Source: Geodermatophilus sp. DF01-2 (GTDB taxonomy: Bacteria > Actinomycetota > Actinomycetes > Mycobacteriales > Geodermatophilaceae). Taken from it: a DNA stretch of 40,739 nt. Location: NCBI RefSeq assembly GCF_004571065.1, contig NZ_SPQN01000031.1, forward strand, positions 1 to 40,739, in the 5' to 3' direction. This document shows positions 8,494 through 16,576 of this stretch, one piece after another (positions within the stretch are counted from its first letter, which is position 1; each line of letters starts with the position of its first letter). The position numbers and the translations under genes were made by a program. The notes below the pieces were generated by a model, which made no database searches, was not told where the DNA came from, and worked only from the letters and a program-made list of their open reading frames with translations.

Positions 8494-8513
8494 CCTCCGT
8501 CGTGCGACGGAGG
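8494..8513. promoter_or_regulatory. Inverted repeat, candidate operator
   Basis: CCTCCGTCG at 8494-8502 and its exact complement CGACGGAGG at 8505-8513 with a 2-base centre, in the gap between the divergent membrane gene and the kinase gene. Possible binding site for the response regulator; inference from position and symmetry. Confidence 0.4.
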
Positions 8514-8537
8514 GCGGTACCCCCGGCGTTCGGCCGT

Positions 8538-8553
8538 GAGGGGGATCCCCCTC
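8538..8553. promoter_or_regulatory. Perfect 16-bp palindrome, candidate operator
   Basis: GAGGGGGATCCCCCTC is a perfect palindrome centred about 24 bases before the TAGCGT box at 8569, so it covers the -35 zone of the kinase promoter. Confidence 0.45.
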
Positions 8554-8568
8554 GAGCCCGGCGGGCCC

Positions 8569-8574
8569 TAGCGT
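8569..8574 (+). promoter_or_regulatory. -10 box of leaderless kinase mRNA
   Basis: TAGCGT followed by 6 bases and the ATG at 8581, with no Shine-Dalgarno. The same TAGCGTCGCGCC context occurs before the gene at 31986. Confidence 0.55.
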
Positions 8575-8580
8575 CGCGCC

Positions 8581-9327
8581 ATGCCCTGGTCACCGCCCGG
8601 CCGCGCCCGCCTCGTCTGGCCGGCCGTCGACCTGCTGGCCGAGCAGCAGCAGGCGGTCGCCGGCGCGGCGGTCGTGGCCGAGCGGGCTCGCATCGCCCGT
8701 GAGGTGCACGACTCGGTCGCCCACTCGGTGAGCGTCATGGTGCTGCAGATGGGCGGCCTGCGCCGGCTGCTGCCCGACCACCCGGAGGCCCAGGAGGTGC
8801 TGCTCGGCCTGGAGCGGCTGGGCCGGGAGTCGGTCGACGAGATGCGCCGGGTCGTCGGGATCCTGCGCGAGGGGCCGGGCGGGGAGGCTGCTTCCGCGCC
8901 CGCGCCCCGGCCCTCGCTGTCCCGGCTCGACGCCGTCCTCGGCGAGCTGCGCGTCGCCGGCATGCCGGTCGAGCTGGTCGTCACCGGCCAGCCGGTCGAG
9001 CTGCCGCAGCTGGTCGACGTCTCCGCCGTCCGGGTGGTGCAGGAGGCGCTGTCCAACGTCGTCCGGCACGCCGGCGCCGCGGCCACCCGGGTGACGGTCG
9101 GGTACGCGCCGGACGCCGTCACCGTCACGGTCACCGACGACGGCCGGCCACGGGTGCCCGGCGAGCCGCCGGTCGGCGCAGGCGGGCACGGGCAGCTGCA
9201 CATGCGTGAGCGGGTCGCCGTCGCCGGGGGCCGGCTGGAGGTCGGCCCGGTCCGCGGGGGCGGCTACCGGGTCCGCGCCACCTTCCCGGTCGGGGTCCCC
9301 ACCCCGGTCACGGGCGTGCCGGCATGA
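8581..9327 (+). CDS. NarL/LiaS-type sensor histidine kinase lacking an input domain
   Basis: 248 residues. The HisKA_3 dimerisation/phosphoacceptor motif ERARIAREVHDSVAHSV places the phosphorylated His at about residue 43. The HATPase domain follows, with N box VVQEALSNVVRHAGA, VTDDGRP (G1) and a late GHGQLHMRERV (G2). Only some 30 residues precede the phosphoacceptor helix and none form a membrane helix, whereas usual members have several transmembrane segments first. The enzyme would autophosphorylate on His and pass phosphate to the response regulator encoded next (4-base overlap). The sensory signal must come from a partner or from the cytoplasm. The ATG fits a leaderless start; a longer N-terminus is not open upstream. 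Confidence 0.88.
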   Translation: MPWSPPGRARLVWPAVDLLAEQQQAVAGAAVVAERARIAREVHDSVAHSVSVMVLQMGGLRRLLPDHPEAQEVLLGLERLGRESVDEMRRVVGILREGPGGEAASAPAPRPSLSRLDAVLGELRVAGMPVELVVTGQPVELPQLVDVSAVRVVQEALSNVVRHAGAAATRVTVGYAPDAVTVTVTDDGRPRVPGEPPVGAGGHGQLHMRERVAVAGGRLEVGPVRGGGYRVRATFPVGVPTPVTGVPA

Positions 9328-9983
9328 GCATCCGCGTGGTGCTCGTCGACGACCAGGCGATGGTGCGCACCGGGCTGCGCATGGTGCTCGCCGCCGAGCC
9401 CGACATCGAGGTGGTCGGCGAGGCGGCCGACGGGGTGGCCGGTGTCCGGGTGGTCACCGAGCAGCGTCCGGACGTCGTCCTGCTCGACGTCCGCATGCCG
9501 GGCGTGGACGGGCTCGAGGCGGCCCGCCGGATCGTCGCCGCGGAGCTGCCCACGAAGGTCGTCGTCCTGACCACCTTCGACGAGGACGAGTACGTGGCCG
9601 CGGCGCTGCGCGCCGGGGTCAGCGGCTTCCTGCTCAAGGTCGCCCCACCCGAGGACCTCGTCGCCGCGGTGCGGACCGTCGCGGCCGGGCAGGGCCTGCT
9701 CGACCCGGCGGTGACGCTGCGGGTCATCGAGACCTTCGCCGCGACTCCCGCGCCGGGCCCGCAGCGAGCCGGGGCGCTGGCGCAGCTGACGGAACGGGAG
9801 ACCGACGTGCTGGCGCTGGTCGCCGCCGGGCTGTCCAACGCCGAGATCGCCGCCCGGCTCTACCTGGGCGAGGCGACGGTCAAGACGCACGTGAGCCGGG
9901 TACTGCTCAAACTGGGCCTGCGGGACCGGGTCCAGGCGGTGGCCTTCGCCTACGAGAGGGGGCTGGTCAGGCCCGGCAGGTAA
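9324..9983 (+). CDS. NarL/FixJ-family response regulator (LuxR HTH)
   Basis: 219 residues. Receiver domain: acidic pair in LVDD near residue 10, phosphoacceptor Asp55 in LLDVRMPG, Thr in VVLTTFDEDEY and Lys in GFLLKVAP. The C-terminal LuxR-type HTH reads LTERETDVLALVAAGLSNAE, then LYLGEATVKTHVSRVLLKLG. The ATG overlaps the kinase stop (ATGA), so the two proteins are made together and form a cognate pair. Targets are not known; the palindromes at 8494-8553 upstream of its own operon are candidates for autoregulation. It ends 75 bases before the Mrp operon, which has its own GGAG ribosome site. Confidence 0.92.
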   Translation: MSIRVVLVDDQAMVRTGLRMVLAAEPDIEVVGEAADGVAGVRVVTEQRPDVVLLDVRMPGVDGLEAARRIVAAELPTKVVVLTTFDEDEYVAAALRAGVSGFLLKVAPPEDLVAAVRTVAAGQGLLDPAVTLRVIETFAATPAPGPQRAGALAQLTERETDVLALVAAGLSNAEIAARLYLGEATVKTHVSRVLLKLGLRDRVQAVAFAYERGLVRPGR

Positions 9984-10058
9984 GCTGGAAGTCACCGCTG
10001 GCCGTCGTCGACCGACGTTCCTGGTGTCCCCGAGCTGCCCCTCGACTCCCGGAGACAC

Positions 10059-12947
10059 ATGCTCGTACTGCTGCTCCTCCACCTGCTCGCCGGCGTGCTG
10101 GCGCCCGTGCTCGTGCGGTGGTGGGGACGGCAGGCGTTCCTCGCGCTCGCCCTGGTGCCCGCCGCCGGCTTCGCGTGGACGATGGCCCAGCTGGACGCCG
10201 TCGTGGGCGGTGACGAGGTTCGCGAGGCCGTCCCATGGGTTCCCGCCCTCGACCTGGCCGTCACCCTGCGGCTCGATTCCCTGGCCCTGCTGTTCGCCGC
10301 CCTGGTCACCGGGGTGGGCGCGCTCGTCCTCGTCTACTGCGCCCGCTACTTCGAGCCCGACGAGGAGGGCGTCGGCCGGTTCGCCGGCAACCTGACCGCG
10401 TTCGCCGGCTCCATGCTCGGTCTGGTCCTCGCCGACGACCTGCTGCTCCTCTACGTGTTCTGGGAGCTCACCACCGTCTTCTCCTTCCTCCTGATCGGGG
10501 GCTCCGGAGCGCGGGTGGCGGCGCGGCGGGCGGCCAGCCAGGCGCTGGTGCTCACCACGGCCGGCGGGCTGGCGATGCTCGTCGGCCTGATCATGATCGC
10601 GGAGGCGAGCGGCAGCTACCTGCTCTCCGAGGTCGTCGCCGACCCCGGCAGCGGGCCGCTGCTGACGGCCGGCACCGTGCTGGTCCTCGCCGGGGCGGTG
10701 ACCAAGTCCGCCCTGGTGCCCTTTCACTTCTGGCTGCCCGCCGCGATGGAGGCGCCGACGCCGGTCAGCGCCTACCTGCACGCGGCGGCGATGGTGAAGG
10801 CCGGCATCTACCTCGTCGCCCGGCTGGCCCCCGGCTTCGCCGACGTGCCCGGCTGGCGCCCGATCGTGCTGGGCCTGGGCGTGGCCACGATGCTGGTCGG
10901 CGGGTACCGGGCGCTGCGGCAGAACGACCTCAAGCTGCTGCTGGCCTTCGGCACGGTCAGCCAGCTCGGCTTCCTCATGACGCTGGTCGGGGCCGGCAGC
11001 CGCGAGCTGGCGGCTGCCGGGCTGGTGATGACGCTGGCCCACGCCCTGTTCAAGTCCACGCTCTTCCTCGGCGTCGGCGTCATCGACCACGCCACCGGCA
11101 CCCGCGACCTGCGGGAGCTCTCCGGGCTCGGGCGGCGGCTGCCGGCGCTGGCCGGCGCCGCAGGCCTCGCCGCGGCGTCGATGGCCGGCCTGCCTCCGCT
11201 GCTGGGGTTCGTCGGCAAGGAGGCGGCCTTCACCGCGCTGTGGGACGGCGGGCTGCCCGACCGGACCGCCGCCGTCGTCGTCCTCGCCGGCCTGGTGCTG
11301 GGCTCGGTCCTCACCGTCGCGTACACCCTCCGCTTCGTGTGGGGGGCCTTCGCCCGCAAGCCGGCGTCACCTCCCACGGCTCCCGCCGAGCTGGCGCACC
11401 CGCCGACCGCGCTGTTCCTCGCCGCACCCGTCGTCCTCACCCTGACCGGCCTGGTCCTGGGCCCGGCCAGCCCGCTGCTCGAGCCGTTGGTCGCCGGGTA
11501 CGCCGACACGCTGCCGCTGCTCGCCCCCGAGGTCGTCCCCCTGGCGCTCTGGCACGGGTGGCAGCCGGCCCTGGCGTTGTCGCTGCTGACGCTGCTCGGC
11601 GGGGCCGCGATCTTCGCCGCCCGGCGCCCGGTGCACCGGCTGCAGCGCCGGTGGGCGGTCGGGGCCTCGGCCGACGAGGGCTACTGGAACACGCTGCAGG
11701 CCGTCGACCGGCTCGCCGTCCTGGTCACCGGCACCACCCAGCGCGGCTCGCTGCCGGCCTACCTCGGCACGATACTCGTCGTGGTCCTGGCCCTGCCGGG
11801 CTCCGTGCTGGTGTTCCGCGCGCCGTGGCCGGGGGAATGGCGGGCCTGGGACACCCCGGTGCAGGCGCTGGTCGGCGCGGTCGTGCTCATCGCCGCCGCC
11901 CTGGCGCTGCGGATCCACCAGCGGCTGTCCGCCGTCCTGGTCGTCGGCGTCACCGGATACGGCCTGGCGGTCCTCTTCGCGCTGCAGGGCGCCCCCGACC
12001 TCGCGCTCACCCAGTTCCTCGTCGAGACGCTCACGCTGGTCGTGTTCGTGCTGGTGCTGCGCAAGCTGCCCAAGGACATCACCGAGCGCCACCGACCGCG
12101 GGAGCGCGCCGTCCGCGGGGTGATCGCCGTGGCCGTCGGGCTGCTGATGGCCGGCGTGGGCGCCGTGGCACTGGCCGCCCGTACCGCGACGCCGGTCTCG
12201 GTGGCCTACCCCGAGCAGGCCTACGAGTTCGGCGGTGGGAAGAACGTCGTCAACGTCACGCTGGTCGACATCCGGGCGTGGGACACCCTCGGCGAGATCT
12301 CCCTGCTGGTGGTGGCCGCGACCGGCATCGCCAGCCTGGTCTTCCTCCGGCGGCGGACCGGCGTGATCGCGCGGCTGGCGCAGGAGCAGCGGGCGGTCCG
12401 GGCCGAACGCTGGTCGCGGCGGGCGCCGCGGCGGCGCTGGCTGGCCGGCAGCGTGGCGCTCGCCCCGGAGCGTCGCTCGGTCGTGCTCGAGGTGCTGACC
12501 CGCATCCTGTTCCACAGCATCATCGTCTTCTCGCTGTTCCTGCTGTTCAGCGGGCACAACCAGCCCGGGGGCGGCTTCGCCGGCGGCCTGGTGGCCGGCC
12601 TCGCCCTCGTGCTCCGCTACCTCGCCGGGGGGCGGTACGAGCTGGGCGAGGCGGCGCCGGTCGACCCGGGGCTGCTGCTCGGCGCGGGCCTGCTGGTCGC
12701 CGGCACCACCGGCGTGGGCGGTCTGATCCTCGGTGCCGAGGTGCTGCAGTCGGCGATCTTCGACTTCACCCTGCCGGTGCTCGGCGACATCCACCTGGTG
12801 ACCTCGCTGTTCTTCGACATGGGCGTCTACCTGATCGTCGTCGGGCTGGTCCTCGACGTGCTGCGCAGCCTCGGCGCGGAGCTGGACCGCCAGGAGGACG
12901 AGCACGACGCCATCGACCTGGCACCCGGGGAGGTGGTCCTGCGATGA
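10059..12947 (+). CDS. mrpA: Na+/H+ antiporter subunit A, fused MrpA-MrpB
   Basis: 962 residues, nearly all membrane helices. The NADH-dehydrogenase ND5-like antiporter core includes the hallmark VPFHFWLPAAMEAPTPVSAY stretch at about residues 219-240, with the conserved Lys in AAMVKAGIYLVARL after it. A DUF4040-type segment with LQGAPDLALTQFLVETLTLV follows near residue 645-665. From about residue 815 the chain is an MrpB/MnhB domain (FHSIIVFSLFLLFSGHNQPG). It is the large H+-translocating subunit of the multisubunit Mrp complex in the plasma membrane, which exports Na+ (and protects against alkali) at the expense of the proton gradient. GGAG lies 5 bases before the ATG. First gene of a tightly overlapping operon. 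Confidence 0.95.
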   Translation: MLVLLLLHLLAGVLAPVLVRWWGRQAFLALALVPAAGFAWTMAQLDAVVGGDEVREAVPWVPALDLAVTLRLDSLALLFAALVTGVGALVLVYCARYFEPDEEGVGRFAGNLTAFAGSMLGLVLADDLLLLYVFWELTTVFSFLLIGGSGARVAARRAASQALVLTTAGGLAMLVGLIMIAEASGSYLLSEVVADPGSGPLLTAGTVLVLAGAVTKSALVPFHFWLPAAMEAPTPVSAYLHAAAMVKAGIYLVARLAPGFADVPGWRPIVLGLGVATMLVGGYRALRQNDLKLLLAFGTVSQLGFLMTLVGAGSRELAAAGLVMTLAHALFKSTLFLGVGVIDHATGTRDLRELSGLGRRLPALAGAAGLAAASMAGLPPLLGFVGKEAAFTALWDGGLPDRTAAVVVLAGLVLGSVLTVAYTLRFVWGAFARKPASPPTAPAELAHPPTALFLAAPVVLTLTGLVLGPASPLLEPLVAGYADTLPLLAPEVVPLALWHGWQPALALSLLTLLGGAAIFAARRPVHRLQRRWAVGASADEGYWNTLQAVDRLAVLVTGTTQRGSLPAYLGTILVVVLALPGSVLVFRAPWPGEWRAWDTPVQALVGAVVLIAAALALRIHQRLSAVLVVGVTGYGLAVLFALQGAPDLALTQFLVETLTLVVFVLVLRKLPKDITERHRPRERAVRGVIAVAVGLLMAGVGAVALAARTATPVSVAYPEQAYEFGGGKNVVNVTLVDIRAWDTLGEISLLVVAATGIASLVFLRRRTGVIARLAQEQRAVRAERWSRRAPRRRWLAGSVALAPERRSVVLEVLTRILFHSIIVFSLFLLFSGHNQPGGGFAGGLVAGLALVLRYLAGGRYELGEAAPVDPGLLLGAGLLVAGTTGVGGLILGAEVLQSAIFDFTLPVLGDIHLVTSLFFDMGVYLIVVGLVLDVLRSLGAELDRQEDEHDAIDLAPGEVVLR

Positions 12948-13486
12948 CCCCGACCGTCGTCCTGCCCGTGATCATCGGTGGGCTCTACGCGGCCGGTGTG
13001 TACCTGCTGCTCGACCGCAGCCTCACCCGGGTGCTGCTGGGCTTCCTGCTCCTGGGCAACGCCACCAATCTGCTGGTGCTGTCCTCGGGCGGCCCGGCGG
13101 GTGGACCGCCGATCATCGGGGTCACCGAGCCCGGGGAGATGAGCGATCCGCTGACCCAGGCCCTGGTGCTGACCGCGATCGTGATCACCTTCGGCATCGC
13201 CGCGTTCCTGCTCGCGATGATCTACCGGTCGTGGCGCCTGGTCCGGCAGGAGGTCGTCGGCGTCGACGAGGAGGACCGCCGCGTCGCGCGGCGCGAGGGC
13301 ATCCACGCCGACGAGCTCGACCCCGACGACCTCGCGCCCGAGGACCGTTCCGCGGCGCACGCCGACAGCCTGCACAGCAGCTCGCTGGAGGGGGACCGGG
13401 CGGCCGAGCACGCGCTCGCCGAGCGGTACGCGGGCATCCCCTCGGACGACGTCGACCTCCCGCCGACCCGCGGGGCCGCCCGGTGA
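12944..13486 (+). CDS. mrpC: Na+/H+ antiporter subunit MrpC with long acidic tail
   Basis: 180 residues. The first ~105 are a NuoK-like subunit with three membrane helices: YAAGVYLLLDRSLTRVLLGF, LLLGNATNLLVLSSG and DPLTQALVLTAIVITFGIAA, the last being the family hallmark. Typical MrpC proteins end near residue 115-125. Here a further ~70 residues, rich in Asp/Glu/Arg/His/Ser, form a hydrophilic cytoplasmic tail (for example DELDPDDLAPEDRSAAH). The ATG overlaps the MrpA stop (ATGA) and its own stop overlaps the MrpD GTG. Confidence 0.93.
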   Translation: MTPTVVLPVIIGGLYAAGVYLLLDRSLTRVLLGFLLLGNATNLLVLSSGGPAGGPPIIGVTEPGEMSDPLTQALVLTAIVITFGIAAFLLAMIYRSWRLVRQEVVGVDEEDRRVARREGIHADELDPDDLAPEDRSAAHADSLHSSSLEGDRAAEHALAERYAGIPSDDVDLPPTRGAAR

Positions 13487-15237
13487 TCAGCGTCCTCACC
13501 CCGCTGCCGGTGCTGCTGCCTCTCCTGGGCGCGGCCGGCGCGCTGCTGGTCGGCCGGCACCCGTGGACCCAGCGGACGCTCAGCATCCTGGTGCTCAGCG
13601 CGGTGCTCACCGTCTCGGTGCTGCTGCTCCTGCTCGCCGACGCTGGCGGGGCCGCCGCGATCTCGGTCGGGGGCTGGCCGGTGCCGCTCGGGATCGTGCT
13701 GGTCGTGGACCGGCTCTCCGCGCTCATGCTCGTCGTCGCCACGACGGTCGGGCTGGGCGTACTCGTCTTCGCCGTGGGGCAGGGCTCGGCCGACGGCGAC
13801 GAGGAGACCCCGCTGTCGATCTTCCACCCGACGTTCCTGGTCCTCATGGCCGGTGTGGCCAACGCCTTCCTCGCCGGCGACCTGTTCAACCTCTACGTCG
13901 GCTTCGAGATCCTGCTGACCGCCAGCTACGTCCTGCTGACCCTCGGCGGCTCGGCCCCGCGGATCCGAGCGGGGATCACCTACATCGTGGTGAGCCTGAT
14001 GAGCTCGCTGATCTTCCTGGCCGCGATCGGCCTGGTGTACGCGGCCACCGGCACGGTGAACATGGCTCAGCTGGCCGGCCGGCTGGCCGAGCTGCCGGCC
14101 GGCATCCAGGTGCTGCTGCAGTCGATGCTGCTCATCGCCTTCGCGATCAAGGCGGCGATCTTCCCGCTGTCCGCGTGGCTGCCCGACAGCTACCCGACCG
14201 CGCCCGCCCCGGTGACCGCCGTGTTCGCCGGGCTCCTCACGAAGGTGGGCGTCTACGCCATCATCCGCACGCAGACGCTGCTGTTCCCCACCGGAGCGCT
14301 CGACGACGTGCTCATGTGGGCGGCGCTGGCGACGATGCTCATCGGCATCCTGGGCGCGATCGCGCAGACCGACATCCGCCGGATCCTGTCCTTCACCCTG
14401 GTCAGCCACATCGGCTACATGGTGTTCGGCATCGCCCTGGCGACGGCGGCCGGCCTCGCGGGTGCCATCTTCTACGTCGTCCACCACATCGCCATCCAGA
14501 CGACCCTGTTCCTCGTGGCCGGTCTGGTGGAACGGCAGGGCGGCTCGACGGCGATCGACCGGCTGGGCGGGCTGGCGAAGGCCTCGCCACTCCTGGCGGT
14601 GCTCTTCTTCGTGCCCGCGATGAACCTCGCCGGCATCCCGCCGTTCTCCGGGTTCATCGGCAAGCTGGGGCTGCTGCAGGCCGGTGTCCAGGGCGGCGGG
14701 TGGCTGCCGCTCACCCTGGTCGCGGCCGGGGCGGTGACCAGCCTGCTCACCCTGCTCGCGGTGTCCCGGGTGTGGACCCGGGCGTTCTGGCGTCCCCCGA
14801 CGCAGTCCCCGGTGCTGGACACCGACCAGGCCGCGGCCGACGAGGCCGGGCCCGACCTCGTCCCCGAGCCCGTCGGTGCCCCGGCCTCCGGGGACGGGGC
14901 GACCGGCGGCGACGGCCGGCTGCCGAACGGGGCCACGGCCGCTGACGACGCCGGGAGCCGCGCTGCGGCCCGGCGCGCGGCCTGGGCCCGGCACACGGCG
15001 GTGGCCACGGCCAGCACGCCGCCCGCCGACCAGATGGGTGACCCCCGGGTCGAGCCTCCCCTGAGACCGCTGCCGAGCGTCATGGTGGCCTCGACAGCGG
15101 CCATGGTCGCGGTCACGGTGGCCCTCACCGCCCTCGCCGGTCCGCTCTACGAGATCGCCGACCGTGCCGCGGAGGACCTCCGGGGCCGTGGCCCGTACCT
15201 GGAGGCCGTCTTCGGCGATGTGGGGGAGACGCCGTGA
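13483..15237 (+). CDS. mrpD: Na+/H+ antiporter subunit MrpD with interior hydrophilic linker
   Basis: 584 residues from a GTG in a GTGA overlap with the MrpC stop. It is an ND2/ND4-type antiporter subunit: DLFNLYVGFEILLTASYVLL, IFPLSAWLPDSYPTAPAPV and FAGLLTKVGVYAIIRTQ carry the conserved Glu and Lys residues of the proton path. Usual MrpD chains are about 490-510 residues. The excess is a ~95-residue Asp/Glu/Ala/Gly/Pro-rich linker at about residues 437-532, inserted before the last membrane helix (VASTAAMVAVTVALTALAG). The linker is low complexity and probably cytoplasmic and disordered. Partner of MrpA in ion translocation. Confidence 0.93.
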   Translation: MISVLTPLPVLLPLLGAAGALLVGRHPWTQRTLSILVLSAVLTVSVLLLLLADAGGAAAISVGGWPVPLGIVLVVDRLSALMLVVATTVGLGVLVFAVGQGSADGDEETPLSIFHPTFLVLMAGVANAFLAGDLFNLYVGFEILLTASYVLLTLGGSAPRIRAGITYIVVSLMSSLIFLAAIGLVYAATGTVNMAQLAGRLAELPAGIQVLLQSMLLIAFAIKAAIFPLSAWLPDSYPTAPAPVTAVFAGLLTKVGVYAIIRTQTLLFPTGALDDVLMWAALATMLIGILGAIAQTDIRRILSFTLVSHIGYMVFGIALATAAGLAGAIFYVVHHIAIQTTLFLVAGLVERQGGSTAIDRLGGLAKASPLLAVLFFVPAMNLAGIPPFSGFIGKLGLLQAGVQGGGWLPLTLVAAGAVTSLLTLLAVSRVWTRAFWRPPTQSPVLDTDQAAADEAGPDLVPEPVGAPASGDGATGGDGRLPNGATAADDAGSRAAARRAAWARHTAVATASTPPADQMGDPRVEPPLRPLPSVMVASTAAMVAVTVALTALAGPLYEIADRAAEDLRGRGPYLEAVFGDVGETP

Positions 15238-15812
15238 GCGGCACCGTCGCCGATGCGGGCGCGGTGGGCCGGCTGCGTCACCAGCTGCCACTGCTGCTCT
15301 GGCTGGTCGCCGTCTGGAACCTGCTGTGGGGCACCTGGTCGTGGGCGAACCTGATCTCCGGGGTGGTCGTGGCGCTGGTGGTCACCCTCGTCCTCCCTCT
15401 GCCGGCGGTCGTCGGGGGAGTGCGGGTGCGCCCGGTCGCCGTCCTGGTGTTCGTGGGCACCTTCCTGGTCGACCTCGTCCGCGCCGGCGCGCTGGTCGCC
15501 TGGCAGACCGTGCGGCGCCGGGGCATCTCGTCCAGCGCGATCCTCCGCGTCCAGCTGCGCACCGACTCCGACCTGCTGCTGACCATCGTGACCGAGGCGG
15601 TGACCCTGGTCCCCGGCTCGATGGTCATCGAGATCGACCGCGAGACGCGGGTGATCGGCCTGCACGTGCTCAGCGTGGACACCGACGAGGACCTCGACCG
15701 GCAGCGGCGGTCGGTCCTCCTCACCGAGGAGCGGGTGGTGCGAGCGTTCGGCACGGCCGAGGAGATCGCCGCGTTGCAGCGTGCGCCGGAGCCCGCGGGG
15801 AGGCCGTCGTGA
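15234..15812 (+). CDS. mrpE: Na+/H+ antiporter subunit MrpE
   Basis: 192 residues from a GTG overlapping the MrpD stop. Two or three N-terminal membrane helices (LLLWLVAVWNLLWGTWSWAN, then LISGVVVALVVTLVLPLP and VAVLVFVGTFLVDLVRAG) are followed by the conserved soluble region LRTDSDLLLTIVTEAVTLVP, then GSMVIEIDRE and IGLHVLSVDT. The C-terminal ~35 residues are a charged helix. MrpE is required for assembly and function of the complex. Coupled to MrpF by a GTGA overlap. Confidence 0.93.
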   Translation: MSGTVADAGAVGRLRHQLPLLLWLVAVWNLLWGTWSWANLISGVVVALVVTLVLPLPAVVGGVRVRPVAVLVFVGTFLVDLVRAGALVAWQTVRRRGISSSAILRVQLRTDSDLLLTIVTEAVTLVPGSMVIEIDRETRVIGLHVLSVDTDEDLDRQRRSVLLTEERVVRAFGTAEEIAALQRAPEPAGRPS

Positions 15813-16138
15813 CGGTCGTCTACTGGCTGGCGAACGTCCTGCTCGGCGGAGGGGCGCTGCTCACCCTCGTCCGGCTCGCGCGCGGACCGTCGCTGCTGGA
15901 CCGGGTGGTGGCCACCGACACGCTGCTGATCATCATTGCCGCCGGCCTGGCCGTACATGCGACGCTGGCGCGGGACCCGACGCTGGTGCCGGTGCTGGTC
16001 GTCGTCTCGCTGCTGGCCTTCGTCGGCTCGGTCTCCGTGGCCCGCTACATCGGCGGCATGATGGTCCACTCCAGCGGGAGCGGGCAGGACGCCGGCCTGC
16101 CCGACGCGGCCGAGCAGCGAACCGGGGGTACCCCGTGA
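15809..16138 (+). CDS. mrpF: Na+/H+ antiporter subunit MrpF
   Basis: 109 residues, three membrane helices, standard size. The family core LARGPSLLDRVVATDTLLII and a DPTLVPVLVVVSLLAFVGSV stretch with VARYIG are clear. The final 25 residues are hydrophilic. The GTG start overlaps the MrpE stop and its own stop overlaps the MrpG GTG, keeping strict operon coupling. Confidence 0.92.
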   Translation: MTVVYWLANVLLGGGALLTLVRLARGPSLLDRVVATDTLLIIIAAGLAVHATLARDPTLVPVLVVVSLLAFVGSVSVARYIGGMMVHSSGSGQDAGLPDAAEQRTGGTP

Positions 16139-16557
16139 GCGGGATGATGGGGGTTGTCGCCGACGTCGTGGCCGCGACCTGCCTGCTGCTCGGGTCGCTG
16201 CTGTGCCTGACCGCCGGGCTGGGCCTGGTGCGCTTCCCCGACGTGCTCACCCGCATGCACGCCGGCACCAAGCCGCAGGTCCTGGGCATCCTGCTGATCA
16301 TGGTCGGCGGTGCGATCCGGCTGCAGGGCTGGTCGGCCACCTGGATGCTGTTGCTGGTCGCGGTCTTCCAGACGCTCACGGCGCCGATCAGCGCGCACAT
16401 GGTGAGCCGGGTGGCCTACCGTCGCCGACACGTGCGCCGCGACCGGATGGTGGTCGACGAGCTGGGCGTGGCGCCGCGCAGCCCCGGCGAGGCGCGCGGT
16501 GACGAGCCCGCCGACGCGGCCCCGTCCCGAGGCTCGCCCCGAGCTCGCGAAGGGTGA
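16135..16557 (+). CDS. mrpG: Na+/H+ antiporter subunit MrpG
   Basis: 140 residues from a GTG in a GTGA overlap. Family core: GLGLVRFPDVLTRMHAGTKP followed by LGILLIMVGGAIRL and TAPISAHMVSRVAY, with three membrane helices. The last ~15 codons lie inside a copy of the dispersed repeat (16518-16576, minus orientation), so the Ser/Arg/Gly/Ala-rich C-terminal tail is repeat-encoded and probably a late extension. Last gene of the Mrp operon. Confidence 0.92.
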   Translation: MSGMMGVVADVVAATCLLLGSLLCLTAGLGLVRFPDVLTRMHAGTKPQVLGILLIMVGGAIRLQGWSATWMLLLVAVFQTLTAPISAHMVSRVAYRRRHVRRDRMVVDELGVAPRSPGEARGDEPADAAPSRGSPRAREG

Positions 16558-16576
16558 GGAGGACGGGGTCCTTCTT
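16518..16576 (-). repeat. Dispersed repeat, copy C
   Basis: Read on the minus strand this stretch contains GAAGGACCCCGTCCTCCTCA and ends with GCGAGCCTCGGGACGGGGCC, closely matching copy A at 37054-37122. It overlaps the last codons of mrpG and reaches the end of the VOC remnant. Confidence 0.65.

Noticed and set aside
10235..13486. A 1083-residue Arg/Pro/Gly-rich protein overlapping mrpA
   Set aside because: Only its end (mrpC) is real; the rest is a high-GC shadow frame without motifs, while mrpA has full family signatures.
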